A stretch of 64,000 nt of DNA, taken from Marchantia polymorpha subsp. ruderalis. Its lineage: Eukaryota > Streptophyta > Marchantiopsida > Marchantiales > Marchantiaceae. Position 1 is the stretch's first letter; each line of letters begins with the position of its first letter. The stretch spans positions 1,676,501 through 1,740,500 of the forward strand of contig AP031353.1 of the NCBI GenBank assembly GCA_037833965.1, in the 5' to 3' direction. A program made the translations under genes and the position numbers. Under the pieces are notes generated by a model, which was not told the DNA's origin, did no database searches, and worked only from the letters and a program-made list of their open reading frames with translations. Below, one piece after another: positions 12,301 to 24,300 of this stretch.

Positions 12301-15060
12301 GCTATAAGATTACGACAGTTAGAAGCAAGGTCGGGGTAGGAGAATGCAGCTCAGACGGGACGTACCTTCTTCCTACCACGAAGCGAATAACAATGCCCTT
12401 CTCTACCTCAAGTTTCTTCAATTGTTCACCTGCAACACTTGATCAAACGTCAACATTTGTTATAAGTCTGCGTGTATAGTGAATGGAAACGTTACTGGAC
12501 AAAATTTTGTATTTCAAAGATGAGAATGTTGAGATGTTGATGAACCTAGCCAATTCCCAAGTCATGGACCTTTGACGAACCTGTGGGCATCCAGGTTTTG
12601 CGGATTGAATCCCTCCGAAGACGATTTCCAAAACCGGTATATACTCCGATGACAGCATGCAGCCTTCCCCCATTGGCAGTTGTATTGTCCACAGCTGGAC
12701 GCTTTAGCATGAATCCTTGACTTCTAGCTGCAGCGATTTCCATCTCCAACGCTGCTATGTGCTTCTGCATCTCCCTGCGCATGAGGTCAAGTAATTATAA
12801 CGCCATCATAATGAAAGCTGGTTGGGTGCTCCCAGGAAGTGCATATCTTTCAGTGACTAGATAAGAACTGACTTCATTGGCAAAAACAAAAAACGTACTT
12901 GCAGTCCAACATTTTCAAGGTCTCATCGACGGATTTAAGCCCTGATTCCTGGAACACCGAAAACATATCGAATAGTTAGCTCAGGTGTTCAGTGGATCTG
13001 ATTACCTATGTTCTACTATTTCGCTGCAGTACATAAGGGTCAATCCAATGGAGTCCGGCAGATATAGTTTTCTTGATAAATGGTGGATGACTACACGGAC
13101 ATAAATAGAGCAAAATTAGAACAAAAACCGAGCGGATGGTAGGTATATAATGGAATCCAAAATGAGATGTCAGTAACAATCCTAGATCACTCTACTCTAA
13201 CAGATGTCTAAACAAGGTAATCACTACAGAAAGTAACAATTATCTTCACACAGATTCATCTTACAAGTCTTTGTTTGCAATTGCTACAACCTACTTGTTG
13301 AACTCCGCTCCTTTACTGATAGTATCAGGTAACTCTTCTCTTACACAAAAATGTATAATACAAGTTTATAAGTTGATGCCTTGTGCTAATTCGGTGCAAT
13401 ATTCTTTTTAGGTTTGGTTCTCTAACTCATTCAAGCGAATCTATTGAGCCATATCACTAAGCAGGTTGAACAGATATGTTCTTCACATTCAGTAACCCAA
13501 ATCCACAGCCCTAACCAGCAACTCTGATAAGTAAATGACGTGGTGAAGGGTTCTTGGTTGACACTCCGAAACACGTTCTCTAGAGTATCAATGGTTATCA
13601 ATCATACAATTGGAGAATGAATGGACGATTTGGTGAGTAGATGCCTCAGAAGTCCACGGATATGGGACAGCAATATGGAGCAGAGAACAAGAAAACCATA
13701 GAAAGAAAAGAAACAAAACCTGTATAACCCTCCTCTCCGATACGTCTTCCTTCCTTAACTTTTTCTCTTGTACTTTTATTTGTTACTAGCCAGGGCCAGT
13801 CAGGGCACGGGGTCTACGCAAATCATTAGTAAGCAAAGATATGTCCTACATATTTGGTGGAATCTTCGTTCGGGTCTGCAGTTAGCAATAAATGAGATGT
13901 CGGAAAATCCTTACAAGAGCCCCTATTTTGTGGACTGTTCTTTCAAATCAGGGTGAGAAGACAAAACCAGTTCGGTCATTGTGGTTGTAGCAAGGAGTGA
14001 TTGATAACGAACTATGTAAATAAATCGGATCTATAATTGATTTCCAAAAATATACGTACGTTACAATTATTTTACAGGGCCAGCGCCACAGTTAATGACT
14101 CCACAGACCGACCAAACCTTGCAAATCTTCGCTGAAATAAGGGATCTAGAATATATAGCAATGTATGATCATTGTCCAAGACGTCCATCTTCCACGGTGT
14201 CTGGTTTCCAGGTCCACGTTGGGTTCCGATGAACCGTAACATTCTTTACTTCTTTCAGTAATGATGTACAGAAAATTTCAGAAAAAATTTCATTCTTTCA
14301 GTAATGATGTATTTGGTGAAGATGCGAAAGATTTGAAATAGGATAGCGTGAAAGCGTCTGATCCAGTTGGACGATGTAACAAAGACATTATAGGTTAATA
14401 AGAACCAACACATGATGCTGACAAGAGCAAGTCTCCAAAAGTTCAATACAATCATAGCCGATCACAAAAGACCGAGTTTCGTTCAGTAGGTGGTGAGTCG
14501 TTAGTCAAGTTAAAAGTGAAACATTGAACTTGACTTAAACTTTGAAAAGTAAAACCCTTCCAGCGGCCTCTACGTGAGGTATGACTGTAAAGTATCAATA
14601 TCTTGATACAAACCTTGTACAAATTTCATTGATCATACTATGATCGATGAAGTTTGACGGTGTTGATGAGATGAACAAGCCAAACATAGGGCAAGGAGAA
14701 CACAAGTATACAAGCGTAACCATTTAAAGACGAGGTGTACCTGCAATGTCCTCGTCTCCAAACGTCCGACAAGAAGTGATCTTACTTCTGCGTCCTCCCA
14801 TAACCTGAATAAGAAAAGACAAGCAGTTTAAGACACTCAATGGATTTCTCAATGAGCGCGAAGATTATCTACGAAATCTGGACAAATCAACACTATACAG
14901 CAAGATCTTCACGCAATTAAAGATAGGTCAGGAATGAAATTTACCGGCCAGCAGTGTAAAAGCAAGCCAAGAATGAAAGCATCAGCATTATTAGAGATGT
15001 CATGCTTCCTGTGGAGTTCGATGACGGCACTCTGTTCCTCATTCCGGATGACCGGAACAT
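9310..15060 (-). CDS. HPGT: Hydroxyproline O-galactosyltransferase (GT31, HPGT type)
   Basis: Predicted Golgi type II enzyme that adds the first galactose from UDP-Gal to hydroxyproline of arabinogalactan proteins; this role is known for Arabidopsis HPGT1-3. Minus-strand exons: 15060-14945, 14804-14741, 12948-12899, 12774-12581, 12429-12366, 12176-12104, 11974-11851, 11409-11322, 11015-10965, 10591-10520, 10234-10122, 9428-9310. They sum to 1128 nt (375 aa) with every junction in phase and GT-AG. A signal anchor lies at about residues 20-38. Then come a short stem, the [12 protein letters not shown] start of the catalytic domain, the metal-binding DDD at 221-223, the [14 protein letters not shown] block, the [19 protein letters not shown] signature and a Cys-rich tail with CC at 330-331. 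No galectin domain is present, unlike the GALT2-6 group. Length fits HPGTs (about 345 aa). The start is the ATG giving the usual short cytosolic tail. Intron 2 is long (about 1.8 kb). Another GT31 clade is possible but less likely. Confidence 0.93.
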
Positions 15061-16900
15061 ATCAAAAAGCCCCAGCAACAAAAGTATAAATCTGTGTAGC
15101 CTCAATCTCCCATATAAGGCCTAATAAGTTGGGGTCGGTAGGAACTGCTATATGCTCAAGTCTCCTGGTTATCTGTGGCGGTTTCCAAACGAGAGGACGG
15201 AGAAGTCCTGACATGTCAACAAAGGACAACATAATGAGATAAAACTGAGCTTTTTTGAAGTACAGGAATCACTCCACATAAAAAATGGGAGTAAAACAGT
15301 CACATAAAAACTAAAGTTTCTCATAAACTGACCACTATTCCTATGCTCTCTTATTCCTCAAGCAATTCCGTCCTTATGCTGGTATAGCTTCTTCATATTC
15401 AGCGAATACGGTGGAGCTGCAGAATAAGGAATCTGCCTTGATAGAATAACCAGAGAATTATAGTTGCCCAAGACTTATTCAGGGAGAAGGTCAAGTACTG
15501 GCAAGTTCGTGTTTAGTTCTCAAAATCCAAGAGTCAATCATTTAGAAAGGATTATCTGCAATGACTTTTCATGGGACATTTGTTCGGGAGAGAAGCTTGA
15601 ACCGACCCCTACAACGTTAATTGTCAACAGGTAATTACGTATGTCTCGTCCGACATCTTTCCGAGGCGTAATAACTAAGCCCACAGCTGCGATCACCTTG
15701 TGGACTCTGTGGAGTGCCATTAAGTAGCAAAATAAATTCTCATCTCTAAGCCGAGTACGTTCGCTGTCCTGCTTACCGATCTTCCTTTCCAAACATTATA
15801 TCAATTCGATCGCTGCAAAAGAAGCTCTCCACCTGTGACACGTCCCAACCTACGCAATCTCCCACCTCTTCATTATGGACTTCCCCTCGTCTTCGTCGAA
15901 CCAACACCACGCTACACCCACTGAGATGAGCCGAAACTACTTCTACGGACGAATGGAAAAAAAAAGCTTTTCCTACAAAATACAGCTCATGGTCCCGCTT
16001 CAAACATTCGCCAAAAACTCCCACAGGTCCAATCCAACGCGCACCTCAACCCAGCTCCAACACCTTAATCCAAACATCTGGGCCCTCCAACCATCAGAAA
16101 CTTAATCTCCATCAGCTTCCAGAGAAATTCAAATCCACCGGGAGCGCACAGCATACACCAGCAATCGCCGATCTGAACTTTCCCGGTTCTCAAAACCTCC
16201 GCGAGCTAATTCTAAACCTCTACTCTCGTGGACGTGTCATCGAACCTCTGTCTCCACCGGCGACGCTCTCGTTCTTCTCACAAACCTCCGGCACCAGCAC
16301 CAGAACCTGCACCTACTTCCTCCGAAGCGAAATGCTCATCGAGGAGCACTTCCGATCCAACCGCGAGCATTTTCGAGGTTTTCCGCGTACCGCCAAACTT
16401 TCCAGACGGGCCCAGATCGCACGCCCGAATGAGCTCAGGCAAAATTCGGATCTCGGGCCCCCGATTAAAGCCGCAGAAACATTGCGCCTGCCTGCGCCGA
16501 CAGCCTCCTCCTGCTGCTGCTGCTCCTCCTCCTCGTGCTCGTGCTCTATTGCCTCCCTTGGGCCGAGCCAGCAGTTAGAAATCTCATCGACCAGACGCTC
16601 CTCTCGTCCGCTCCCCTGGCGCCTGCTCTGCCATCCTCCCAACGCTTTTCTGCTGCATTTTAAACTCGTAGAGGCGAGCGTGCGATGCCAGCGACGGACG
16701 ATGACGCAGACGAGCCACGACTCGGATGGAGTTCGGCGCCGTCGGCCTCCATCTTTCCGTCAATGCTTCAGGGCCCGACGCGTGGCGCTTTCCATGGCGC
16801 GTCTCTGCAACTGGGCGGAGACCTCCGTTCCTCTGGCTTTCTTTTCTCCTCGTCCGACCTTCGCCCATAGCCATTGTAATTATTTAATTTATCGATATTT
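15061..16900 (-). promoter_or_regulatory. Probable 5' leader and promoter of the HPGT gene
   Basis: Sequence upstream of the HPGT start. The outer part (about 16,140-16,880) is CpG-rich with CTG/CTC repeats at about 16,509-16,545, like the leaders of the other genes here. Overlapping open frames on both strands are low-complexity and resemble no known protein, so I treat them as chance. Transcription start and any leader introns cannot be placed. Confidence 0.4.
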
Positions 16901-18381
16901 ATAGTAGCCGGAAGCAAATATTTCCGGGTTCCGACAAATTAGGAGTCCTCAGGTGTGGACGTAGGTTTCCACATGAACTCGCGGGGCCGCGACGAAGACC
17001 AACATTTCAAGCTCCCCACATTCATTAATATTTACGCATGTATCTGTTTCCTAGTAAAACGAATTCAGAAGGACAAAAAATACTAATTTCGTTGACGCAT
17101 GCCCATCGAGGACTCATTGAAGGGCTTACTTTGCTGTGTTTAATCGAGGATGACTCATACGCAGTTTGGAGCTTCGATAGGGTGTAATTACGCCTTATCG
17201 AATATATCACCCAGTTATGTACAACCTGAGCTCCTCTGTTAGGCAGGAGGGTGTATACCAACAATGCGTCAATAATGCAGCAATGATGAATTATTTTTTG
17301 CGTAGAGGAGTTTCAGTCGGTGCGAAATTTTAGGGCCGGGACAGGTCTTCAATCCCTTGCGCTGGAGATCCATGGGCTACTTTGGATAGAGACCAGGCGC
17401 AGTTTTTCTCAGACCGACTTTACCAAGAAAGGCGACACGAGTCACTTTTTATCAATTTTTCAGAAATAAATAAATAAAAGTTTCAGGTTTAAGACAGGGC
17501 ATAAATATGGCTCTTCAGCTTGCATAAACCACAACTACAACTAGAAATATTTCCGATTGTAGAGACCCTGGTCTTTCCTGGATCTTACAATTAGCTTGCA
17601 AAAGAGGAACCAAGGGAGGCATAGGGATTTATGAGAGTAGAACCTTCTCGCTCTGAATTTTCTGACTTTCTTGGCTTTGGTTTCTGCTTGGACGGCTTAG
17701 CCTCAGGTCCTTTCAACCTTTCTGTTTTTGGATAGAGTCTCACTCAAATATTGATCGACAAATATTGCCATCATTCGATGGAGACCCGCCCGCCGTCGCG
17801 GGAGTAAAAGCAGGTTGAATGTCTGCTAATCCGGCCGGCCTTCTTCCTCCACGCCTTTCTCCTCCGCCCCAGTCCCGAGACGATTTCGTTCGCCGACGGC
17901 CGGATGTCCGAGCTGTGCCAAAGTGGCGGAGGGCCTCGCTTGCTAAATTAGTGCCGGAGAAGCGCAATCACGTGACTGGATTAGAGCTGGAGTAAAACGG
18001 ATTAGCGGACGGCGAGAATTGGAGGCGACGAGCTGACGCTCCGGGAGAGAGAGCGAGCGAGCGATGTGGTGCGGGAGAGAATGAAGCACGACGTTGTGCA
18101 TCCGCCGGATGCTCTCTCTCTCTTCTCTCTCTCTCTCTCGCTCGATCGCTGCGAGCACGCGTCAGAAGTCCATCAAGATCGGAGCGGACTTCAGTCGCTG
18201 GATCCCATACGCCCTGCCGCTTAGCTTGCATGCGTTTATTTTCCTGAATAATTAAAAGCCTGCAGGGTTTTCGGAAGGCGTCGATAGGCCCAGAAAGTCA
18301 AAAGGGCTGCTGCGAGTGCTTGAAATTTGTCGACGGATGGGTGTGTCACTGTCCCTCTGATCGCTTCAATAAAGGGGCAAA
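16901..18381. promoter_or_regulatory. Head-to-head intergenic region, UFL1 leader
   Basis: Spacer between the divergent HPGT and UFL1 genes. The left part is AT-leaning and featureless. From about 17,780 it becomes GC-rich with a CT-rich stretch (about 18,112-18,142) just before UFL1, probably its promoter and 5' UTR. Short frames on the minus strand are Arg/Ser-rich and unconvincing. Confidence 0.45.
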
Positions 18382-21300
18382 ATGGACGCAGAGCTGCTAG
18401 AGTTGCAGAAGCTGTTCCAGGCTACCCAAGAAGCCAAGGCTACCGTGCGACTCTCCGAGCGCAATGTTGTGGAACTTGTGACCAAATTGAAAGAACTGCA
18501 ACTTTTGGATTCTGATTTGCTCCACACTATCACCGGCAAGGAGTTTATTACCAAGGTTCTTGATTCCATTGCCGTCATTTTCTCCGTAACTATGTGATTC
18601 TGCTCAGGAAATTGAAGCGCACAGATTATTTCCACGGTCTGTTTGATGATTTTGCACCGTACGAATTTTGATGCCCGTGAGACTGGGTCCTTGATTTATG
18701 TCAGGGGATGAAATTTTGCTCTAGAAATTTGGTCTATTGATTTGTCCTGCCCGCGCCTGAATCGCAACATGCCCAAATGTACCACATTGTAATTCTGAAA
18801 ATTGGTGGTTTAATGTAACATGAATTCGATTCCATTGTGCTTTCTCAGATTCGACTTAGATCGTCATATTCTCTTTTCTTTTTAAAAACTGAAATTTAAA
18901 AAATGAGCTTTCTATTCAATTCTGATTCTGCAGTTCCAGCTAATCACTTCGCTTGCTTTAGTGTTTAAACCTAGAGCAAACAACATCCCATCTGTCAGCA
19001 GTCATTTGGCGTATTATTCTGTCAATTAGTGATGTAGGTGGTACTTTCATGTCTACTTTCTATGCTCTGTATTTCTGTCCTTCACCTTGTCGAAGCTATC
19101 ATCTCCTGTCAATGGATGTATACACTCGAATATATTTGTTGTTACCAAATGTACATTGTTTTTCTCCGCAGATCGATACGAAGAGAAAGCTACTTTTTAT
19201 TTTTTTATTTTTAGGATGTCGATATATTATATCATAGCTGCATAACATTTTGAATGCTTTCCTCATAATGCAGGATCGATTGAAAGCCGAGGTGGAGGCT
19301 GAAATCAAGAGACTTGGACGAGCATCGCTTGTTGATTTAGCAGCCTCTGTGGGAGTTGAACTTGTGCATTGTGAAAGAGTAGCAGAGCAGATTGTTGCTA
19401 GCAACCCAGACTTGTCATTTATACAAGGAGAAATTGTAGCAGATTCATACTGGGATACAGTTGCAGAGGAAATCAATGAAGCTCTTCAAGAGTCTGGACA
19501 AGTTGCAGTTGGAGAGCTTGCCAAACGCTTCAATGTGGGATCCGAGCAGTTGACAAGAGTCCTGGAATCTCGGATAGGAAAATCAGTAAATCCCTCACTC
19601 TTGGATAAAATGTCACCATATCGCCCACACGCTTTGACTCACGGTGTCGGACAGTTTTGTGGATGTATTGATTCATCTTACTGTGTTAAGGGTCTCGCAT
19701 CAGGTGTTGAATGGTAGACCTCTGCCAGCTGAAAAAAAGAGAGGCTTGCAATTTGAGCTTACACCAAACCTGTCGCTGCGCATCCTACCCCAGGGTTTTC
19801 TTTTGACACGCCTCTGACATTGCTTGCAGATACAAGGAAAGCTAGAATCGGGGCAGCTTTATACACCAGCACATGTCTCAAGAGTAAGGGCTATAGTTCG
19901 GGGTGCAGTGAGAGCACTTACAGTCCCCACACCTCTTTCAGAAGTGTGGTCTTGCTTACAAAAACAACTTCGGGAAGGAGAAGATGGATCAGGTGGAGGA
20001 GTTTCTGGAGAAGGCCTCCTCTTCCAGTCAGAATTAACTGGGCTCATTGCGGATGGGGATGTCAAAGGGTTTCTTCGAGGGGGTGGGGCGATTTGGACAC
20101 CTGCGGTAAGGGGCAGGGATGGGCTGTTACACCCTTGCAAGTTTTGCCACCGCTATTTGAAGTCGTGATCACATTAACTCCTCTTTAATAGGTCTCATCT
20201 GAATTACTAGTTACGAGTCTATGGTCTGGACATGGCATCCGGCAGCTTGGGGTGGGTCGCAGGTCGTAAACATACTTGAGTGTTTATGGTTACAACATTT
20301 CTTGAATAGGAATATTTTATGATAAGTGAAAGTCTAAGTATATTTCAACTCACTTGATGCAGGTATTTGCTCAGTCTCAACGCGAAAGCGTGGAAGCCTT
20401 TTTCTCACAGGTATATATTGAATGTTTCTTAATTGTAGACTTTTGGATCTTCATAGAACTTTTGGATTTCACATCATTAGCTCGACTTAAGCTTCTCCGA
20501 CATGCGTTAACTCTGCTACGCGTCATTCTCTACGTTGGAGAATGAACCATAGCGGCGTCCTTCTGTATATTTACGTCTATGTGTTATCTGTATTTTAGTT
20601 TATGAATTTTGTATTCACCATAACCCTCATTTTTCATTGTATTGTTTAGAACGGATACATAAGCTACGACGTTCTACGGAAGCTTGTAATATCACAGCCG
20701 AAGACTTACTTGCAGGTCTGGCGTCTTACCTCCGTGCCTATAGTAGCCTCACTTTCTTGTTTTAAAAAAAAGTCCCTGTTATCCTTAAGTTGTTTGCAAG
20801 CCCTGGAATAATTGCGTGGATTTATTTTTATTGATTATACACAACTCTCACTTGGTTATACACACCGTTTCTTGATGATGCAGGACAAATATCCTGAAGG
20901 GATTGCCCTGGAAACGGTTTTTATTCACCCGTCGATAACCAGTGTGCTAGACGCGGCATCTGAGGAGGCAATTATCGGCGGTGGATGGTACAGTTTCTCT
21001 GCTTCATGGAAGTCAGGCTCTCTTGACTCAGTCGGTTGCAGCTTGGGTGATATCTGTATCATTTAGACCGTAATTAAATTGCTCTCAGGTCCGTTTCCTG
21101 TCAGCGATATGTATGTATCATCAGCGGAAGAAAAGAGGCTAATGTTTAATTTAAGGAGTATCCAAGAAGACACTAATATTCGTTTTCAAACTTGATGGTA
21201 AATCGACCCATGTGTATCTCCCTTCAGGTTTGATGCGCTACCGCTTGTTCCGACATCCTTCAGCAATGCGGATGCTGCACTGTTGCTGAATCTGTGCCCA

Positions 21301-24300
21301 TCCGTCATCAAGGCTAAAAAGGTTGCGCCTAACGATATCCAGAGCTTTGTACCACATTTTCTTTTACATCGATGTGACGCTCAGTTGCAATCACGGCGCA
21401 GGACTTGTGGCATTCGCTGGTACAAAAGAGGAGCCATCCAGTAAGGGGTATTATGTTGCACCAGGTGAATAATAGGGCCTTGTTTTTTTGCAGGAAGGAA
21501 CCGCTTTTATTCTGGCGGAGACCTGTGTGGTCAGCCTTGAGTTTATCAAGGTGAGGCGAACTCACCACCAAGTTATTCCGATCCACTGCTGTCAATGATG
21601 TTTCTTTGTTTTGAATTCTCTCACGAAAAAGACATCGATCAACAAAGAGGGTGAGACTATAGCATTGCCTGCCCTCTCAAAATGATCAGAAGATCTTCAA
21701 GATATGTCCTACTCAACCTTCTGCAGTTTGTCTAAACTGTTATGACCAAACAACAAACGCCGTCCAAAATTTGTTTTGCAGTGCAGTAAGACTGTACTCT
21801 TTAGCATTCGTCTGTCAAATCGTGAAGAGTGTAGACACCGTGCTATGACGGAGAGGTGCCAAAACTAACAAACTTGGAAGGAGAAGTAAGATGTCATGAT
21901 TAGGGAAGCGTAAGAGGAAGGACGAGTGAAAAGTGAAGCTAGTTCCATAAGAAATAGGTATGAAATGTCGATCAAACTAATGTGTCTCCAAAGTTTAGTG
22001 TCTCCTTCTAGGCTGTGGACTACTTGATTTCTTTGTGCGTCCATGCGCTAAAATGCATGCGTCTTCAACTGTCATGAATGAGTGTGGATCATGATTTAAA
22101 GTACATATTGAAATTTACGAATTTGGGATTGACATTTCGTTTGTGTTACAAACCTAGATTCTAAATGAGTAGTCGTTGGGATCATTGTGCCTTTGATTTA
22201 ATAGCCTCTTTTAGTCTCTAAAGTTCTAGTGTTTTGGTTGTCAGATTCTTGCATGATAGAACTAGATCGTTCCCTTTCTTAGTGATGTGATGGTTCTGTA
22301 GACTCCCTTATCATTAGCCAAAGCTCTCGCTTGCATTCACCCTTAGCTAGGCTCTTTAGGAACAACACAGAGGTCAGATCTGTCCGTACACCACATTCCA
22401 CGCTTGCCTTTCAAGCACACGTTGAAACCACCACTTTTTTTTTCGCAATCCACACTCACAGGCATGGTCAGAACCTCAGATAATGATCTGTGGCAAAGTG
22501 TACTGGCCTGACAAAATGTCCTTATGCCAGTGGCTGACATAGGGACATCTATAGTGCGGACGTTTTACCCATCTAGCTAACAGGAAACTCTAGATCATGG
22601 TTACTGATGGCTGAATATTGAATTAAATTTGAATGAAGCCACCCTGTGTTAATAATGAACTGTTACTGATCAACTGACTGAGATCTCTGCTGACTGTGTA
22701 TTAACTCAGAAATATATTCTACACCTAAATCTTCCAGCATGGAGAATTGTTGCTCATCTAGTTCCTTCGTATGTATACACCTCTCAATTACAGATCTTAT
22801 CTGAGAAGGTCGAACTCGAAGTTCGAAGCTTAGCTGAGAAAGCTGTGGAGGCTCAACTTTCGATAGCAAAAAAGAGTGTTGTCGATGGAAGTAGCTCTGA
22901 AAAAGGTGCCTCAAGCAGCAAGAGCTCTGGGATCGCAGATAAGAACTTTGATGGGGAAGATGACACCAATCAAACGAAGGGTGGAAGGAAGAAGAAGAGT
23001 ACCACTGGTTCAACGAAGGAAAGAATTAAAGACGAAATTGAGGAAGAGGCTGGAGGAAAGGGAGCAAAGGGCAAAAGAAAGGGTGGCAGGACAAAAGGAG
23101 GCATAAGTTCGCTGATTGGAGAGGCAGGGAATAGTTCCACCAAGACAGGCAAAGGATCCGTAATAAAAGAGGACGCAGATATGCCAACTCAAGAGCACCT
23201 TGTTGAGAAGATGCTTGAATGGTATCCTGACATGGAATCCGCCGGGTTTGGTAAGCATATCATATTTCTGCCGAATCAGCTTCAGAGTTCATGTGGCAGA
23301 AGCTCTAACAAAAAACTGCAAGCATTCTCCGGATTGACTTATGAGAGAGTAATTGATTCACTGGGACAGCGCTCGGTAGGAGCCTTTGATATCAAGAAAA
23401 CGTATTTGATCTGATAAAGTAAACCGGAGAATTTATTTGTTCACGTCAGTGCTTTCTTCAAGTTCAAGATTAATCTGCACGTTGTTCACGAAGAGTTGTG
23501 CCGACACAGTTGTCTAGCGTGCCATCTAGTTGTCATAATGTCAAAAGTTGACTATGTCTATGATAGAGTTGATAAGCACATCTGAAATACGGCGATCAGA
23601 GGTATTCGACTTTTTATTAAGACAACCATCTGTACCTTTACGATGAACACTGCTTGAATGGGTTGCTCAAATAGTGCTGTTTATTGGTGATAATGCATAA
23701 CTTGATCAATTTGTTTGAGGAACATCAACTTATAGCTGAATGACTTGCATGTAATTCTGTAGAAGGCGATGATTATGGAGAGGGTGGTTCTCTACCCAAG
23801 TCACTGGCTGAGTGGGTGAGGCCATCTGTAATATCCACCTGGGCGGCTGTAAAACGTGCAAGTTTTAATGCAAGCTCTGAAGACAGACGACGCAGGGTGG
23901 ATTCTTTGCAACAAAAGCTCGATGAGGTATAACATGTGATGTCTCTTTTACGTGATGAACATATTTGCATGTACCTTCAGCAATAGTTTGAAATTCAGCT
24001 TTTCGAATAACTTCCTTCAACTTGATGAGGTTTGGCTTTCAGGCCTACGCAGATCTGCAGCTTTTTGAGAAAGCTCTCGATTTGTTCGAGGAGGATAATA
24101 ATACGGCGGTAAGTACCAAGAGTGAGTGTTTCAGAGAAGGATACTTATTTCTCAAGCATTCCACTACTTGAAGTCACAACGTCCTGCTCCTTAACGTACG
24201 TGTCCGAGGCTTGAATGAAGTTGCCATTGTTTCTTTGAGATGTGATGAGTGCTTGGATTTTCCTGATTAATATTTATCCGTGCGCAGTTGATTTTACAAA

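Noticed and set aside
16332-16904. 190-codon plus-strand frame near the HPGT leader
   Set aside because: Cys/Ser run comes from CTG/CTC repeats; other frames overlap it and it shows no family signal. Better read as GC-rich 5' leader.
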